Part shown: piece by piece, positions 63,654 to 64,000 of the stretch | How the letters are laid out: every line of letters begins with the position of its first letter | How positions within the stretch are numbered: the first letter of the stretch is position 1 | Source of the DNA: Acidobacteriota bacterium | Lineage (GTDB): Bacteria > Acidobacteriota > Terriglobia > Acidiferrales > UBA7541 | DNA: 64,000 nt | Assembly (NCBI GenBank): GCA_003224525.1 | Contig: QHZB01000183.1 | Location: 1 to 64,000, forward strand | Reading direction: 5' to 3' | Notes under the pieces: model-generated | Databases searched by the model: none | Seen by the model: the letters and a program-made list of their open reading frames with translations, nothing else | What the model was told of the DNA's origin: nothing | Program-made: the position numbers and the translations under genes

Positions 63654-64000
63654 CTACCGGGCCTTTGAACTGGCTTGTTGGTTCCCGGGAAACAGCTCCT
63701 CAGCGAGCATCACCACGAGCTGGATGAGGTGATCCGCCCCATGCTCGTGCACGTACTTGTATTCGGCGGGCCGAAGCGGATTGGTGTCTATCCGCAAGAA
63801 CAGCCGGGTGGTCGTCTTCTGGTTTGTACTCGTATTTTCCAGGCTCTTCTTGATGGCATCGGAAGCGACAATGCCCTTCCGCAGCCGTTCGCGTGCGCTT
63901 CGTAGATTGTCGAATATGCGATCCAGGTCATAGATAACGCGAAGCGCCTCCACCGCACGGCACCCCTCCGCCACTTTGCCGTCCTCGCCAACGGCGAAAT
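63654..64000 (-). CDS. Partial unrecognised helical protein (5' end beyond window)
   Basis: The frame is open to base 64000, so the start lies outside; ~115 residues to the stop at 63654 are visible. It is charged and helical (ALRVIYDLDRIFDNLRSARERL, LIQLVVMLAEELF), with a short central beta piece (TTTRLFLRIDTNPLRP). No motif points to a function. An in-frame GTG at 63974 could also start a complete 106-aa protein, but the reading frame upstream keeps coding-like composition. Confidence 0.5.
   Translation of the reverse strand, partial: FAVGEDGKVAEGCRAVEALRVIYDLDRIFDNLRSARERLRKGIVASDAIKKSLENTSTNQKTTTRLFLRIDTNPLRPAEYKYVHEHGADHLIQLVVMLAEELFPGNQQASSKAR

Overview
The window is a GC-rich bacterial chromosome segment that most resembles Acidobacteriota (Terriglobia-like). 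The pointers are inferential: many secreted proteins with carboxypeptidase-regulatory or Ig-like folds, a fragment of the Oar-like TonB receptors that this phylum expands, and a bc-type complex encoded with a very large multiheme cytochrome. No rRNA is present to prove the placement. There is one tRNA (His) and no IS element, prophage or CRISPR array.

1-11.6 kb is respiration. A leftward caa3/aa3-type oxidase operon (ctaC, ctaD and the start of ctaE) diverges from a rightward operon: Rieske protein, cytochrome b6-like protein, subunit IV-like protein, an octaheme membrane-anchored cytochrome c, a cupredoxin-like lipoprotein, a two-TM small protein and a HEAT/lipoyl-like membrane protein. It ends at an intrinsic terminator. 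Plausible -35/-10 promoters face both ways in the shared 538-base gap. Together these genes suggest a quinol to cytochrome c/cupredoxin to O2 chain.

11.7-19 kb carries a ferredoxin, a GT39-like membrane glycosyltransferase, two tandem paralogous secreted regulatory-domain proteins (one frameshifted) and an M48 protease. 19.2-32.4 kb is a carboxylate-utilisation island: lactate permease, glcDEF, an Ldh2-type dehydrogenase, two MFS carboxylate carriers, a TSUP exporter and acetyl-CoA synthetase. 32.5-36.3 kb holds a dead TonB receptor tail, then nirA with a formate/nitrite channel.

36.3-41 kb is an ECF sigma / anti-sigma / Spy-like stress module beside a pentapeptide-repeat membrane protein and a relic of a second one. 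41.3-51.2 kb is an accessory secreted-protein region: PilZ protein, polysaccharide deacetylase, PQQ-like propeller, a tandem family of three unrecognised secreted Cys-rich proteins (all with indels), and a translationally coupled trio (unknown secreted protein, metzincin protease, Ig-repeat lipoprotein). 51.4-53.8 kb is a NarL-type two-component pair. 54-58.6 kb is a glycan cluster with an FkbM methyltransferase, a methyltransferase-glycosyltransferase fusion and a broken membrane glycosyltransferase. The end has tRNA-His, a VapC/Phd toxin-antitoxin pair, a HAD phosphatase, an S10 peptidase, a PilT-like ATPase and a partial unknown gene.

A recurring feature is single-base indels, mostly in homopolymers, confined to accessory or secreted genes while the long conserved enzymes read through intact. 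Either these genes are decaying or phase-variable, or the assembly has homopolymer errors.
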